64,000 bases of DNA, from NCBI RefSeq assembly GCF_016097555.1, contig NC_054704.1, positions 2,748,891 to 2,812,890 on the forward strand. Direction: 5' to 3'. Source of the stretch: Gigantopelta aegis (taxonomy: Eukaryota; Mollusca; Gastropoda; Neomphalida; Peltospiridae). Both the position numbers and the translations under genes were made by a program. The first letter of the stretch is position 1, and each line of letters starts with the position of its first letter. The notes under the pieces are model-generated. The model did no database searches and had not been told where the DNA came from. It worked only from the letters and a program-made list of their open reading frames with translations. Below are positions 1 to 11,580 of this stretch, piece by piece.

Positions 1-3000
1 TCACCAGTTATAAACACTCGGCCGACCAATACATCACCAGTTATAAACACTCGGCCGACCAATACATCACCAGTTATAAACACTCGGCCGACCAATACAT
101 CACCAGTTATAAACACTCGGCCGACCGACCAATACCATCCACCAGTTATAAACACTCGGCCGACCAATACCACCAGTTATAAACACTCGGCCGACCATCC
201 ACCAGTTATAAACACTCGGCCGACCAATACCATCCACCAGTTATAAACACTCGGCCGACCATACCACCAGTTATAAACACTCGGCCGACCAATACATCAC
301 CAGTTATAAACACTCGGCCGACCAATACATCACCAGTTATAAACACTCGGCCGACCAATACATCACCAGTTATAAACACTCGGCCGACCAATACATCACC
401 AGTTATAAACACTCGGCCGACCATCCACCAGTTATAAACACTCGGCCGACCATCCACCAGTTATAAACACTCGGCCGACCAATACATCCACCAGTTATAA
501 ACACTCGGCCGACCCATCACCAGTTATAAACACCGACCAATCCACCAGTTATAAACACTCGGCCGACCAATACATCACCAGTTATAAACACTCGGCCGAC
601 CAATACATCACCAGTTATAAACACTCGGCCGACCATCCACCAGTTATAAACACTCGGCCGGCCAATACATCACCAGTTATAAACACTCGGCCGACCATCC
701 ACCAGTTATAAACACTCGGCCGGCCAATACATCACCAGTTATAAACACTCGGCCGACCAATACATCACCAGTTATAAACACTCGGCCGACCAATACACCA
801 GTTATAAAACTCGGCCATCGGCTCGGCCATCACCAGTTATAAACACTCGGCCGACCAATACATCACCAGTTATAAACACTCGGCCGACCAATACATCACC
901 AGTTATAAACACTCGGCCGACCATACACCACCAGTTATAAACACTCGGCCGACCGGCACCAGTTATAAACACTCCAATACATCACCAGTTATAAACACTC
1001 GGCCGACCCATCACCAGTTATAAACACTACCATACCACCAGTTATAAACACTCGGCCGACCATCCACCACTTATAAACACTCGGCCGACCAATACATCAC
1101 CAGTTATAAACACTCGGCCATACCACCAATACACCACCAGTTATTATAAACACTCATACATCACCAGTTATAAACACTCGGCCGACCAATACATCACCAG
1201 TTATAAACACTCGGCCGACCAATACACCACCAGTTATAAACACTCGGCCGACCAATACACCACCAGTTATAAACACTCGGCCGACCATCCACCAGTTATA
1301 AACACTCGGCCGACCATCCACCAGTTATAAACACTCCACCAGTTATAAACACTCGGCCGACCATCCACCAGTTATAAACACTCGGCCGACCATCCACCAG
1401 TTATAAACACTCGGCCGACCATCCACCAGTTATAAACACTCGGCCGACCAATACATCCACCAGTTATAAACACTCGGCCGACCAATACATCACCAGTTAT
1501 AAACACTCGGCCGACCAATACATCACCAGTTATAAACACTCGGCCGACCAATACATCACCAGTTATAAACACTCGGCCGACCAATACATCACCAGTTATA
1601 AACACTCGGCCGACCAATACATCACCAGTTATAAACACTCGGCCGACCAATACATTTATTATTACAATTTCAGTCCATCCACCAGTTATAAACACTCGGC
1701 CGACCATCCACCAGTTATAAACACTCGGCCGACCAATACCACCAGTTATAAACACTCGGCCGACCATCCACCAGTTATAAACACTCGGCCGACCAATACA
1801 TCCACCAGTTATAAACACTCGGCCGACCAATACATCACCAGTTATACATCACCAGTTATAAACACTCGGCCGCCAATACATCACCAGTTATAAACACTCG
1901 GCCGACCAATACATCACCAGTTATAAACACTCGGCCGACCATCCACCAGTTATAAACACTCGGCCGACCAATACATCACCAGTTATAAACACTCGGCCGA
2001 CCAATACATCACCAGTTATAAACACTCGGCCGACCATCCACCAGTTATAAACACTCGGCCGACCATCCACCAGTTATAAACACTCGGCCGACCATCCACC
2101 AGTTATAAACACTCGGCCGACCATCCACCAGTTATAAACACTCGGCCGACCATCCACCAGTTATAAACACTCGGCCGACCATCCACCAGTTATAAACACT
2201 CGGCCGACCATCCACCAGTTATAAACACTCGGCCGGCCAATACATCACCAGTTATAAACACTCGGCCGGCCAATACATCACCAGTTATAAACACTCGGCC
2301 GACCAATACATCACCAGTTATAAACACTCGGCCGGCCAATACATCACCAGTTATAAACACTCGGCCGGCCAATACATCACCAGTTATAAACACTCGGCCG
2401 ACCAATACATCACCAGTTATAAACACTCGGCCGACCAATACATTTATTATTCCAATACACCAGTTATAAACACTCGGCCGACCAATCCACCAGTTATAAA
2501 CACTCGGCCGACCAATCCACCAGTTATAAACACTCGGCCGACCATCCACCAGTTATAAACACTCGGCCGACCATCCACCAGTTATAAACACTCGGCCGAC
2601 CATCCACCAGTTATAAACACTCGGCCGACCATCCACCAGTTATAAACACTCGGCCGACCAATACATCACCAGTTATAAACACTCGGCCGACCAATACATC
2701 ACCAGTTATAAACACTCGGCCGACCAATACATCACCAGTTATAAACACTCGGCCGACCAATACCACCAGTTATAAACACTCGGCCGGCCAATACATCACC
2801 AGTTATAAACACTCGGCCGACCAATACATCACCAGTTATAAACACTTATAAACACCAATACATCCACCAGTTATAAACACTCGGCCGACCATCCACCAGT
2901 TATAAACACTCGGCCGCCAATACATCACCAGTTATAAACACTCGGCCGGCCAATACATCACCAGTTATAAACACTCGGCCGACCAATACATCACCAGTTA

Positions 3001-4875
3001 TAAACACTCGGCCGACCAATACATCACCAGTTATAAACACTCGGCCGACCAATACATCACCAGTTATAAACACTCGGCCGACCATACCACCAGTTATAAA
3101 CACTCGGCCGACCAATACATCACCAGTTATAAACACTCGGCCGGCCAATACATCACCAGTTATAAACACTCGGCCGGCCAATACATCACCAGTTATAAAC
3201 ACTCGGCCGACCAATACACCACCAGTTATAAACACTCGGCCGACCAATACACCACCAGTTATAAACACTCGGCCGACCAATACATTTATTATTACAATTT
3301 CAGTCATTCCACCAGTTATAAACACTCGGCCGACCATCCACCAGTTATAAACACTCGGCCGACCATCCACCAGTTATAAACACTCGGCCGACCATCCACC
3401 AGTTATAAACACTCGGCCGACCAATACATCACCAGTTATAAACACTCGGCCGACCAATACATCACCAGTTATAAACACTCGGCCGGCCAATACATCACCA
3501 GTTATAAACACTCGGCCGACCACCAGTTATAAACACTCGGCCGACCAATACATCACCAGTTATAAACACTCGGCCGACCAATACATCACCAGTTATAAAC
3601 ACTCGGCCGACCAATACATCACCAGTTATAAACACTACATCACCAGTTATAAACACTCGGCCGACCAATCCACCAGTTATAAACACTCGGCCGACCAATA
3701 CACCACCAGTTATAAACACTCGGCCGACCAATACATTCCACCAGTTATAAACACTCGGCCGACCATCCACCAGTTATAAACACTCGGCCGACCATCCACC
3801 AGTTATAAACACTCGGCCGACCATCCACCAGTTATAAACACTCGGCCGACCAATACATCACCAGTTATAAACACTCGGCCGACCATCCACCAGTTATAAA
3901 CACTCGGCCGACCAATACATTTATTATTACAATTTCAGTCATTCCACCAGTTATAAACACTCGGCCGACCAATACATCACCAGTTATAAACACTCGGCCG
4001 ACCAATACATCACCAGTTATAAACACTCGGCCGACCATCCACCAGTTATAAACACTCGGCCGACCAATACATTTATTATTACAATTTCAGTCATTCCACC
4101 AGTTATAAACACTCGGCCGACCATCCACCAGTTATAAACACTCGGCCGACCATCCACCAGTTATAAACACTCGGCCGACCATCCACCAGTTATAAACACT
4201 CGGCCGACCAATACATCACCAGTTATAAACACTCGGCCGACCATCCACCAGTTATAAACACTCGGCCGACCAATACATCCACCAGTTATAAACACTCGGC
4301 CGACCAATACATCACCAGTTATAAACACTCGGCCGACCAATACATCACCAGTTATAAACACTCGGCCGACCAATCCACCAGTTATAAACACTCGGCCGAC
4401 CAATACATCACCAGTTATAAACACTCGGCCGACCATCCACCAGTTATAAACACTCGGCCGACCAATACATCACCAGTTATAAACACTCGGCCGACCAATA
4501 CATCACCAGTTATAAACACTCGGCCGACCAATACATCACCAGTTATAAACACTCGGCCGACCAATACATCACCAGTTATAAACACTCGGCCGACCAATAC
4601 ATCACCAGTTATAAACACTCGGCCGACCAATACATCACCAGTTATAAACACTCGGCCGACCAATACACCACCAGTTATAAACACTCGGCCGACCAATACA
4701 TTTATTATTACAATTTCAGTCATTCCACCAGTTATAAACACTCGGCCGACCAATACATTTATTATTACAGTTTCAGTCATTCCCCCAGTTATAAACACTC
4801 GGCCGGCCAATACATTTATTATTACAATTTCAGTCATTCCACCAGTTACAAACTCTCAGCCGACCAATACATTTA
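1..4875. repeat. Satellite array, about 28-33 bp unit, cut by left window edge
   Basis: More than 140 copies of a unit built around CACCAGTTATAAACACTCGG followed by CCGACC and a variable joint (CAATACAT, ATC or CAATAC). The core is very constant and only the joint length varies, giving 28-29 and 33 bp versions. Each unit carries the palindrome CGGCCG and a TATAAA. A longer variant with an extra TTATTATTACAATTTCAGTC segment recurs near 1660, 3285, 3920, 4070, 4690, 4755 and 4815 and becomes dominant at the right end. Long reading frames through the array (GRVFITGDVLV repeats on the minus strand) result from unit lengths divisible by three and are not genes. Confidence 0.97.
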
Positions 4876-5067
4876 CATGGCTGTTAAAAGTAAAATGTTG
4901 TGACTGAAATTTCAAGGTACAGGGCATTCAAAATGGTAATGTTTTATACGACAATTGTCGTCCATTTTAAACATGTATTTCTCCCATCTCACACCATGTT
5001 ATTTATTTTATTGGACAAAAACATTAATTTGATGGGTCCTGCAGTGAACCTATATTAATGGAAATAG
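4876..5067. other. Spacer with no recognised content
   Basis: AT-rich sequence right of the satellite with no gene or repeat that I recognise. Confidence 0.5.
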
Positions 5068-5103
5068 CAGTGGCGTAGGCAGGATTTTGTATTGGGGGGG
5101 GCC
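5068..5103 (+). mobile_element. Left end of a CAG...CTG terminal-repeat element (partial)
   Basis: CAGTGGCGTAGGCAGGATTT followed by a G run looks like the left terminus of the short elements at 23926, 40585 and 51794. I see no matching right end, so it is truncated or interrupted by the telomere-like tract that follows. Confidence 0.35.
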
Positions 5104-5252
5104 CCTAACCCTAACCTTAACTCCAACCCTAGCCCTAACCCCAGCCATAACCCCAACCCCCAACCCCAACCCCAACCCCAACCCCAACCCCAACCCCAAC
5201 CCCAACCCCAACCCCAACCCCAACCCCAACCCTAACCCTAACCCTAACCCAC
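5100..5252. repeat. Interstitial telomere-like repeat (CCCTAA and CCCCAA units)
   Basis: CCCTAA units flank a homogeneous run of about a dozen CCCCAA/CCCAAC units. The outer units correspond to animal TTAGGG; the inner ones read TTGGGG on the other strand. It lies inside the chromosome between unrelated repeats, so it is an interstitial tract rather than an end. Confidence 0.85.
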
Positions 5253-6858
5253 AACCCTAACTAAAAATAATAATGGAGGGGACCGGGCGGATATTATACC
5301 TCAAAGGGAGTGAGTACCACATTTAAATTAAAGGTGGGGTTTTTTCACTTAATTTACAACTACTGTAGTAACATTTTTTGTTTTGTTTTTTAATTACAAA
5401 AACTATACCAAAAATGATTTTTTTTAAATATATAAATAATAATAAAATATTTGAAGAAAAAAACGTACGAAACATATGTACACACCTTTTTACAAAATAA
5501 GATCGTCTGCTTAAAATAGCACAGCAAATGATAGTGCAAGGTGCACATCAAGTCAATAGCCTACTTTACTTTCTACGTCCGTTCGGACTATGTAAATAGC
5601 GGATTAGACGTGTTGCGATAGATCCCAAATATGTGTTAACGCAAAAGTTGTATTCTTCTACCAAAACTGTATTATATCAGACAATGTAGGCATTATTACT
5701 AAAAACTACGACACAACACGTCAACAGACTATCAAAACAGGATAAAACTAATTTGCATATCCAGGTCAGACTTTTTCGTCACGTGTTCGTAATCGATTGG
5801 AAAACCAAAACGAAACTTGTTCGATGTCTTTTTTCTTTTTTTTAAATATACAATTAGCTAAATTTTTAAAAAATTTTATGAGTTCAAGTATCCGCGATAA
5901 GAGCAACTTTGGGAATTTTTATTGGGAAACTATTGGGTCGTAATTGGGAAAAGGTTTGATATTGGATTGGGAATTTACGTTAGGGGAATGGGGCCGTTCA
6001 TCAGCCCCAAAATGTATGGTAGATTATACCCATCCGATAGGTACCTAAGGGGGGGTCAGTGGGGCAAAGAAAACGGCCGAAGTGATCGGCTTGACATTAC
6101 GGAAACCGAAAACGGCCGAAGTGATTGAAAAAATAATTTTCAAAATTTCTCTGACGACGGAAATCCGTCTCACGACGGACAGTTAACAGCCATGCATTTA
6201 TTATTACACTTATGGAACTCGTTAAAAAAAAAAAAAAAAAAAAAAAATTCTATAAATATAAATCAATTCCTAACAGTGAATGTTCGGGGTACTGAAGTTC
6301 GGGAAAGGGGTGTGCATCTCAGCACCACCAACGCAGTTCTGGATCCCACCTGATTTTACCTTGGAGTTGGTCAAGTGGAACCTATGAACTACCAGTATAC
6401 TATATTATACTATACTGTATAGTCGTGTAACCATGGAGTTACTTCCCCTAACACAAACTTGCCGGTTGATTTACAAATTAAGTTCATTCACCCGTTTTCC
6501 TGGTGTCCGCCGGGAAGAGCGTACAGTCCAGCCCCTGACGACCCTTTTCTAATTCCCAGCAGGACACAGTTCGGGTGGTGTTCACTCGTCACAAACACGC
6601 CCACACCGACATTCGCTCCATCACCTCCACGTGTTACAGCGGGCGCTGACATGTTGCTTTTACATATCCAGGTTCTACTATACCAAATGAAATACCATAG
6701 GCGATAATGTTAAACACGTGTCTAAAACTAACCAAATTATGACCCCATACGCATGAATACTACAACTCCCTCCTCCAAAGTGTTAATTGAAGAAGGTGGA
6801 ACCTTTTTTGGCTGATTTTAAATATTATTATATAACATTACAGGGTGTTTTTACAACA
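5253..6858. other. Intergenic, no gene recognised
   Basis: AT-rich DNA. A 16-bp phrase, AAAACGGCCGAAGTGA, occurs twice near 6070-6125. A poly-A run of about 22 lies near 6225-6246. A short open frame at 6459-6707 (82 codons, Pro-rich) resembles nothing I know and lacks convincing coding character. Confidence 0.5.
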
Positions 6859-6882
6859 TATATATATATATATATATATATA

Positions 6883-8375
6883 CTCTTCAAAAAAAGAAAC
6901 GCAAAAGGGTACAAATGGGTTATAACTCCGATTTTATGTTTCCTACCGGTTCATGCTTTGTGAATATAAGGTCATTGTATGTCCCAAACACATTCCCACG
7001 GTTACATTCGATAAAACGCAGCTACTGTACAATAAAGTTCCAAAATGTGAATATTCGCAAAAACGCAGCCACGTGCAAACCATGTCACCACTGCACGTGC
7101 GTTGTCTGCACGTGCAACATGAACACCGACAGTATAAAAGTGCAGGGTGTTCGCTTGCCTGGCCTCTGTATCTGGCCGACAGTTGACAATCCAGGACATG
7201 CCACGTCTCAGTGAACCGCAGAGAAACAATGCCATCGGCCGACTAGACGCAGGCGAATCCAGAACGGCCGTTGCCAGGGCATTCAATGTGTCCCCAAGCA
7301 CCATCTCCAGACTGTGGGACCGTTACCAGCAACATGGATCAACACGTGACCTCCCTAGATCCGGTCGACCACGGGTCACTACCCCCGGGCAGGACCGCTA
7401 CATCCGGGTACGCCACCTTCGGGAACGATTGACTACTGCCACCTCCACAGCCGCAGCAATACCAGGTTTGCGCAGGATATCCGACCAGACCGTACGGAAC
7501 CGCCTACGTGAGGTAGGAATTCGTGCCAGACGTCCAGTTCGAGGTGTCATCTTAACACCACAACACCGTCGACTCCGATTGCAGTGGTGCCAGATTCATC
7601 GACAATGGCCTCAACTGCGATGGAGACAGGTGTGGTTTAGTGACGAGTCCCGATTTCTGCTCCGACGTCATGATGGAAGATGTCGCGTGTATAGGCGTCG
7701 TGGTGAACGTTATGCGGCAAACTGCGTGCAGGAAGTGGACAGATTCGGCGGGGGTAGTGTCATGGTGTGGGCAGCCATCTCACACACTGGCAGAACTGAC
7801 CTGGTCCACGTGCAGGGCAACCTGAATGCACAGGGCTACATTGACCAGATCCTCCGGCCACACATCGTTCCAGTTATGGCCAACGCCAACGCAGTGTTCC
7901 AACATGACAACGCCAGGCCTCAGACAGCACGTCTCACAACGGCTTTCCTACAGAACAACAACATTAATGTCCTTCCTTGGCCATCGATATCACCGGATTT
8001 GAACCCAATTGAGCATCTATGGGACGAGTTGGACCGACGCCTCCGACAGCGACAACCACAGCCCCAGACCCTGCCCGAGCTGGCAGCAGCCTTGCAGGCC
8101 GAGTGGGCCACCATCCCCCGGGACGTCATCCGTACTCTGGTTGCTTCAATGGGCAGGCGGTGCCAGGCAGTTGTCAACACACGCGGAGGCCACACCCGGT
8201 ATTGACTCCAGATGACCTTGACCTTGGTGGTGTGTCCTATCACTTACTCACAATGGACTAGAGTGAATTGTGAACAATCCTGCAACATTTGGTAATTATC
8301 GGACTCACCATTCAATAATTATATCAATTCTCCAAATGTTACGACAATGTGGTTTTGCGTTTCTTCTTTTGAAGA

Positions 8376-8376
<1 letters not shown>
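6883..8376 (+). mobile_element. Tc1/mariner DNA transposon, apparently complete
   Basis: A 1,494-bp element bounded by 24-bp inverted repeats, 6883-6906 and 8353-8376, which differ at one position (left starts CTCTTCAAAAAAAGAAACGC). TA target duplications lie at 6881-6882 and 8377-8378. The insertion sits in a (TA)n microsatellite, a natural target for a TA-specific element. It holds one uninterrupted transposase gene. Near-identical ends plus an open frame indicate a young copy. Confidence 0.95.
7198..8205 (+). CDS. Tc1-family transposase (DD34E)
   Basis: 335 residues, intronless, the usual length for Tc1 transposases. It cuts and pastes its own element at TA sites. Residues 1-60 form the paired-like helix-turn-helix (RLDAGESRTAVARAFNVS), followed by a GRPR-type basic motif (RSGRPRV) and a second HTH around 65-125. 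The catalytic core shows Asp149 in WFSDESRF, Asp237 in QHDNARPQTA and Glu272 in SPDLNPIEHLWDEL. There are 34 residues between the second Asp and the Glu, which defines DD34E. The ATG at 7198 begins MPRLSEPQRN, the usual Tc1 start. An upstream in-frame extension to 7147 lacks an ATG. No stop or frameshift is seen, so the protein may be functional. Confidence 0.95.
   Translation: MPRLSEPQRNNAIGRLDAGESRTAVARAFNVSPSTISRLWDRYQQHGSTRDLPRSGRPRVTTPGQDRYIRVRHLRERLTTATSTAAAIPGLRRISDQTVRNRLREVGIRARRPVRGVILTPQHRRLRLQWCQIHRQWPQLRWRQVWFSDESRFLLRRHDGRCRVYRRRGERYAANCVQEVDRFGGGSVMVWAAISHTGRTDLVHVQGNLNAQGYIDQILRPHIVPVMANANAVFQHDNARPQTARLTTAFLQNNNINVLPWPSISPDLNPIEHLWDELDRRLRQRQPQPQTLPELAAALQAEWATIPRDVIRTLVASMGRRCQAVVNTRGGHTRY

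Positions 8377-8458
<82 letters not shown>
8377..8458. repeat. (TA)n microsatellite at Tc1 insertion site
   Basis: About 40 TA repeats directly right of the Tc1 element. The shorter (TA)n at 6859-6882 on the left is the other half of the same tract. Confidence 0.95.
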
Positions 8459-8463
<5 letters not shown>

Positions 8464-8952
8464 CGTTACACATTTTGTTACAACTTAAAGTTTCAGGTAA
8501 CCTGATTATATATATATAATTAAAAACTTTCCGAATTTATACGATTTACTGTATTCTGATTGGCTGACGTCACTAAAGAACCAAGCGTTATCCTTCCATA
8601 AACCTCATAAAAATACGTCATCACGGAAGACCAAGATCGATCGAGAGATTTTATACCATTTGTGACTTTTATACATCGATAAATTCCTAAAAAATGAGAA
8701 ACAATTCTTATATATACGAATAGAAAATCCTTCTGTGTTGCTGGCACCTCTCCTCTAAAGTAGCAAGGGGGCTTGAGATAATATATTTTATATAAAGAAA
8801 GTCAGAAGCCTCCTTTAAAAGTCATATATCCCTTTTTAATTAAAATTTTCGCCTGTTCAGGCTTCATCAGGGAAATCTGTCGACAAAAATAAAATATAAT
8901 ATATAATAGTTTCACACAAACTTAAAATAACAAGGCTACTACTGGTAGTAGC
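8459..8952. other. Intergenic, no gene recognised
   Basis: AT-rich sequence. Open frames here are short and resemble nothing known. Confidence 0.4.
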
Positions 8953-9022
8953 TAGTGGGAATTGTCCAGTCGGTAGAGCGCTGGACTCTCATACGGGGGG
9001 TCCATGGTTTGAATCCTTTGAG
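8953..9022 (+). other. tRNA-like pseudogene or SINE head
   Basis: CGGTAGAGCGCTGGACTCTC, then a B-box-like GGTTTGAATCC, resemble the D arm, anticodon arm and T arm of a tRNA with a CAT-like anticodon. Pairing of the outer stem is poor, so a decayed tRNA or tRNA-derived repeat head is more likely than a working gene. Confidence 0.4.
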
Positions 9023-9164
9023 TGGATGATGATTTCTCTCTTACATTTGGAGTATGGACTGGAAATGTCTCGGCTCCAAAATATAATTATAACTCAAGTG
9101 ACGACCTGTAGAAGTTCAACTGCCCGTGGCTCACAACTCCGAGTAACGTTGGTATACAGTGTTC

Positions 9165-9228
9165 CTCCTGGCAGTAGGGGCAGAGCGCTGGGCTCTTGTA
9201 TTGTGGGTTCATGGTTCGAATCCCCTCT
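9165..9228 (+). other. Second tRNA-like segment
   Basis: GCAGAGCGCTGGGCTCTTGT followed by an exact B box GGTTCGAATCC, 200 bases after the similar segment at 8953. Two related tRNA-like heads in the same orientation suggest copies of one tRNA-derived repeat. Confidence 0.4.
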
Positions 9229-9978
9229 CTCTATGTTTTTATTATAATGTATTTTAAGAATCGGTGCAGTAGGTTCGATTTCCCTCAATGTACCCTGCAC
9301 TTTATGGTTTGTTTGTTTTGTTGTTATTGTTGTTGTTTGGGATTTTTGGTTGGGTTTTTTTTGTTATTAAAATGTATATTAAAGTGACAGATCCTAGTTT
9401 TTAATTACTACGTTGCATTTTTCACTATTATATCTGTGTTTAAAGCTGCAGTCCCTGGAATATTTTTATTATTTAAGCATTTAGAATGGATGATTCAGTT
9501 CTGTTTGGTACATATAAGGTCCACCACATCGCTATAGTTTGGCAAAGCTCGCTTATCTACATTATCTAGGTCAACTACAAACGCAATGGCCAGCTTTGTT
9601 TTTCTTCATTTAGCGGGACGCCAGTAGAACTGGGATTTTACGTGATTTGCGCAGGCGCTGAGCTTCGCGCGTGATTTTGAACTAATTTAACTGTCTTGAT
9701 TGAGGGGTCGTCTCATATCTCCAAAACATATTTATATCTAATGAGGTATCGTACATCTATCCAGGGATCGGTGGGGGATTTGCCTTGAAATTTTAACGGT
9801 GGCCATCGGTTGGCATACGCGTTACATGTAAGGGGGTGTCAGTAATTATGTAACGCTCTTGGGGGAGAGGAAGAGGTCGTGTATTCGATTTACGTATCAT
9901 TTATCAAGACTATATGTTATTTCTATTCCTTACTTAGACCTAAAAAGGTGTGGTGGGGGAGGGGGGGGGCGGGTAATT
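9229..9978. other. Intergenic, no gene recognised
   Basis: No open frame or repeat recognised apart from G-rich runs near 9955-9970 just before a SINE. Confidence 0.4.
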
Positions 9979-10376
9979 GCGCGGTCGGTCTAGGATCGAT
10001 CATCATCGGCGGGCTTGTTCCAGTCAGTGCGCCATGACTGGTATATAAAAGGCCATGGTATGTGATATCCTATCTGTGGGATGGTGCATATAAACGATCC
10101 CTTGCTAAAACAAAATGTAGCGGGTTTCCAAGGCGCGTGTGCAGGGATTGTTGCGGGATTGGGGGTTACAGACTGTGCTGAGCGAAATTTATATGGCGTC
10201 ATGCTCCCCCAGAAAATATATTTCAATTTTGTTTAGCTTGGGCAGGTAAGTGTTTCGACCCCCAATACTCTCCCTTCACATATACCCATTTCCTCTCTAA
10301 GATTGTATGTCAAAATTACATCCAATAGCCGATGATTAATAAATCAATATGCTCTAACATTTATGTCGTTAAACAC
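9979..10376 (+). mobile_element. tRNA-derived SINE (family A), interrupted copy
   Basis: Shares with the copies at 13305, 17096 and 56707 the order: GGTCTAGGATCGA head, GCGCCATGACTGGTATATAA, GGGATGGTGCATATAAACGA, AATGTAGCGGGTTTCC, and the tail CCAATAGCCGATGATTAATA ending GTCGTTAAAC. About 150 unrelated bases (roughly 10130-10285) split it before the tail. Confidence 0.8.
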
Positions 10377-10811
10377 TCGTATAACACTAGTAAAATTAAG
10401 AAGTGAAAACGTCCAATGTCTGCTTTAATATATTTTATACAACAAAAATATACATGCTCAATGTGTTATACAAACTAAACTTTGAAAGTTCTACCAACAC
10501 TTTATAAAATATTAATTCTGAAATAGGAAGGTACGATTGTCGATAATACGTTGGCAAGATCAAACCGGTTTTCACGAAAGGCTCTAGTACCGTATCCTCA
10601 ATCGAACGTTCTTCGTACAACGCAAGATTTCTTATTTCATTTTTTTGAGACGACCCCTACAATTTCAAATCTGCAAACGCACGTGTTAACTGAAACTGAC
10701 AACAGGCTGTCGTTTGTGTTTTGCCGAGCAATGGCGGCACAGGCGACGAATCGAGCGTATACTTTTGACGATCTCCGTTGATAGTGAACACACACGTTTT
10801 TAAAAAGTGCG
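10377..10811. other. Intergenic, no gene recognised
   Basis: A 76-codon open frame (10551-10781) shows no known motif. Nothing else stands out. Confidence 0.35.
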
Positions 10812-11200
10812 TTTGAGCTTGTATTTCCTATTTGTACATGCTGTTATAATATGGTAACCAGAGACTGTAACTTTAACATTTGAGCTTGTATTTCCTATTT
10901 GTATATGCTGTTATAATATGGTAACCAGAGACTGTAACTTTAACATTTGAGCTTGTATTTCCTATTTGTACATGCTGTTATAATATGGTAACCAGAGACT
11001 GTAACTTTAACATTTGAGCTTGTATTTCCTATTTGTACATGCTGTTATAATATGGTAACCAGAGACTGTAACTTTAACATTTGAGCTTGTATTTCCTATT
11101 TGTACATGATGTTATAATATGGTAACCAGAGACTGTAACTTTAACGTTTGAGCTTGTATTTCCTATTTGTACATGATGATATGAGACTGTAACTTTAACA
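10812..11200. repeat. 67-bp minisatellite, about 5.7 copies
   Basis: Unit begins TTTGAGCTTGTATTTCCTAT and contains GGTAACCAGAGACTGTAACT. Copies start at 10812, 10879, 10946, 11013, 11080 and a shortened one at 11147. Copies differ by only one or two bases. Confidence 0.95.
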
Positions 11201-11439
11201 ACTGAAATCAGACGTTACTTCGATTATATTGTTTAGACTACCAGTTTCGTACATCCGAAGTGTTTCTGGTCGTCCACTAAATGCATTCTTCATATTTGTA
11301 AAAACGCACGTACCACTGAGAAGTAATCGTTATGGAGACAAACCCTAGTCTATTTTTAAGGGATTCCCCCTTTTATTCACTGTGTTGTAACTTTATCAGG
11401 TTTTCAAGAACAAGGAAGTTCTTCTCACTGCCCGGCTTG

Positions 11440-11580
11440 TCCCGACATAAGAACTTAAAACAGTTGTGAGTTCAAGCATAACAGTTAATGTTCTGAGCGC
11501 ACACGCATACAGGCTGATCTTTCGCAATACACGATACCTGACAGCATATCAGGAGTAACAAGTCTACGCACTATTTAATG
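11440..11580 (+). other. Possible noncoding first exon of the first host gene
   Basis: A strong 5' splice site (TTTAATG followed by GTGAGTAG) ends at 11580. It is proposed only because the second gene has a similar arrangement, with a GTGAGTAT donor at 59161 upstream of its start exon. No promoter motif is clear and the left border is arbitrary. Confidence 0.2.

Noticed and set aside
206-4837. Long minus-strand frames repeating GRVFITGDVLV
   Set aside because: They are readings of the satellite unit; frame persistence comes from unit lengths, and the same peptide appears in several places with no start, domain or neighbour logic.
1-4875. CRISPR-like array of short repeats
   Set aside because: Spacers are not unique: the joints between cores are a few recurring short strings, and the context is animal DNA.
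8270-8488. YIYIYI and similar frames here and near 22350, 39530-40199 and 46849
   Set aside because: Translations of (TA)n microsatellites.
8953-9228. Functional tRNA genes
   Set aside because: Arms pair poorly and two related copies stand together; a decayed tRNA-derived repeat fits better.
9700-10670. Inverted pair AGGGGTCGTCTCA (about 9703) and TGAGACGACCCCT (about 10649) as transposon ends
   Set aside because: Only 13 bases match, no target duplication is seen, and a SINE lies between; too weak to call.
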